DNA of 64,000 bases from contig CAMPEJ010000018.1 in NCBI GenBank assembly GCA_946800325.1, positions 62,001 through 126,000 on the forward strand. Direction: 5' to 3'. A program made the position numbers and the translations under genes. This stretch comes from Luzula sylvatica (taxonomy: Eukaryota; Streptophyta; Magnoliopsida; Poales; Juncaceae). A model generated the notes under the pieces. The model was not told the DNA's origin and made no database searches. It worked only from the letters and a program-made list of their open reading frames with translations. Positions 63,097 through 64,000 of this stretch are shown here, piece after piece (position 1 is the first letter of the stretch; the number at the start of each line of letters is the position of its first letter).

Positions 63097-64000
63097 TTTT
63101 GGTGAAATGTTATGTGGTAAAAGATACGATTCAAATGATCTAAAAATATGTTATTTGAACTACCCAAAGCATATACAGATTGTTTTGAATCGAAACACAA
63201 ACTTTCTTAGTGTTTGTAAATTTTGGTGAAATGTTATGTGGTAAAAGATACGATTCAAATGATCTCAAAATACGTTATTTGAACTACCCAAAGCATATAC
63301 AGATTGTTTTGAATCGAAAAACAAACTTTCTTAGTGTTTGTAAATTTTGGTGAAATGTTATGTGGTAAAAGATACGATTCGAATGATCTCAAAATACGTT
63401 ATTTGAACTCCCCAAAGCATAAACAGATTGTTTTGAATCGAAAAACAAACTTTCTTAGTGTTTGTAAATTTTGGTGAAATGTTATGTGGTAAAAGATACG
63501 ATTCGAATGATCTAAAAATATGTTATTTGAACTCCCCAAAGCATAAACAAATTGTTTTGAATCGAAAAACAAACTTTCTTAGTGTTTGTAAATTTTGGTG
63601 AAATGTTATGTAGTAAAAGATACGATTCAAATGATCTCAAAATACGTTATTTGAACTACCCAAAGCATAAACAGATTGTTTTGAATCGAAAAACAAACTT
63701 TCGTAGTGTTTGTAAATTTTGGTGAAATGTTATGTGGTAAAAGATACGATTCAAATGATCTCAAAATACGTTATTTGAACTACCCAAAGCATATACAGAT
63801 TGTTTTGAATCGAAAAACAAACTTTCTTAGTGTTTGTAAATTTTGGTGAAATGTTATGTGGTAACAGATACGATTCAAATGATCTCAAAATACGTTATTT
63901 GAACTCCCCAAAGCATAAACAAATTGTTTTGAATCGAAAAACAAACTTTCTTAGTGTTTGTAAATTTTGGTAAAATGTTATGTGGTAAAAGATACGATTC
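63097..64000. repeat. Satellite monomers beyond the large duplication
   Basis: Seven complete monomers and a 36-base partial one (from 63965). Several carry TTGAACTACCC with GCATATACAG (near 63,165, 63,290 and 63,790). One combines CAAATG with CTAAAAATATG (near 63,133), a mixture of two monomer classes seen nowhere else in the window. They do not match 50,541 onward, so the 12.6-kb unit does not enter a third copy here. Confidence 0.85.

Larger units (their letters stand above)
1..64000. repeat. 124-bp satellite DNA array, filling the whole window
   Basis: Monomer starts (TTTTGG) fall at 1, 125, 249, 373, 497 and so on to 63965, almost always 124 bp apart. Every line of the window is this repeat in the same orientation, with no inverted monomer, unique spacer or foreign insertion. 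Landmarks in the monomer are GTGGTAAAAGATACG (18-32), GATTCAAATGATCTC (32-46), AAAATACGTTATTTGAAC (47-64), CTCCCCAAAGCATAAACAG (64-82), ATTGTTTTGAATCG (83-96) and AACAAACTTTCTTAGTG (100-116). Base composition is about 29% G+C. Window length minus the indels I located gives about 514 monomers. This is tandem satellite DNA by definition. A role in centromere or heterochromatin is inferred only from the sequence type. I do not recognise the family or the species. No promoter, terminator, origin or RNA gene is visible, and the array continues beyond both edges. Confidence 0.98.

Noticed and set aside
1..64000. CRISPR array (regular direct repeats)
   Set aside because: There are no unique spacers. 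The whole 124-bp period is conserved, with no short repeat alternating with variable sequence.
1..64000. CENP-B box
   Set aside because: I looked for the TTCG....A..CGGG pattern on both strands of the common monomer types. The TTCGAA class gives TTCG, but no CGGG follows at the needed spacing.
1..64000. Telomeric or simple-sequence repeat
   Set aside because: No runs of TTAGGG, TTTAGGG or similar. The CTTAGGG variants (such as 17701 and 21171) are single-base changes of CTTAGTG inside ordinary monomers.

Overview
The whole 64,000-base window is one uninterrupted block of eukaryotic-type satellite DNA. A 124-bp monomer is repeated head to tail, always in the same orientation, about 514 times. 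That count comes from window length corrected for the indels I located. The consensus monomer is about 29% G+C (16 C and 20 G in 124). I see no gene, RNA gene, transposon, CRISPR array or unique spacer. The window starts at a monomer boundary in the phase used here (position 1 = first T of TTTTGG) and stops 36 bases into a monomer (start 63965), so the array runs past both ends. Organism: a eukaryote with large heterochromatic arrays (centromeric, pericentromeric, subtelomeric or knob). I do not recognise the satellite family and cannot say plant or animal.

The interest lies in the higher-order structure. Shared variants show that multi-monomer blocks were copied as units. By region: 1-2604 carries a 13-monomer (1,612-bp) repeat. 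At 2605-2767 is a 163-bp expanded monomer. From 2768 to about 10,800 is a mosaic with small local repeats (371 bp at 6611-7352; 1,114-bp period at 8715-10,510). From about 10,800 to 11,936 is a block resembling part of the next array. From 11,937 to about 15,360 is an imperfect 1,898-bp repeat. From 15,611 to 28,065 are higher-order units of 3,470, 3,470, 3,378 and a partial 2,137 bp. From 28,066 to 32,899 is a mosaic. From 32,900 to about 37,036 is a 2,605-bp repeat. At 37,985-50,540 and 50,541-63,096 are two nearly identical tandem copies of a 12,556-bp, 101-monomer unit that itself contains older nested duplications. From 63,097 to the end are variant monomers that do not continue that unit.

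Monomers fall into recognisable variant classes: a linked three-change class (TTCGAA plus CTAAAAATATG), a 123-bp class ending in GTTTAAAA, 125/126-bp classes with ATATGTGG, and 154/163-bp classes made by internal expansion of a 22+9-bp motif. Their order along the array records unequal crossing-over and local amplification. Nothing here works as a gene set. The 88-codon open frame at 1355-1621 is an accident of a 1-bp deletion that keeps two repeats in phase. All alignments and counts were done by eye and anchored on the coordinates given.
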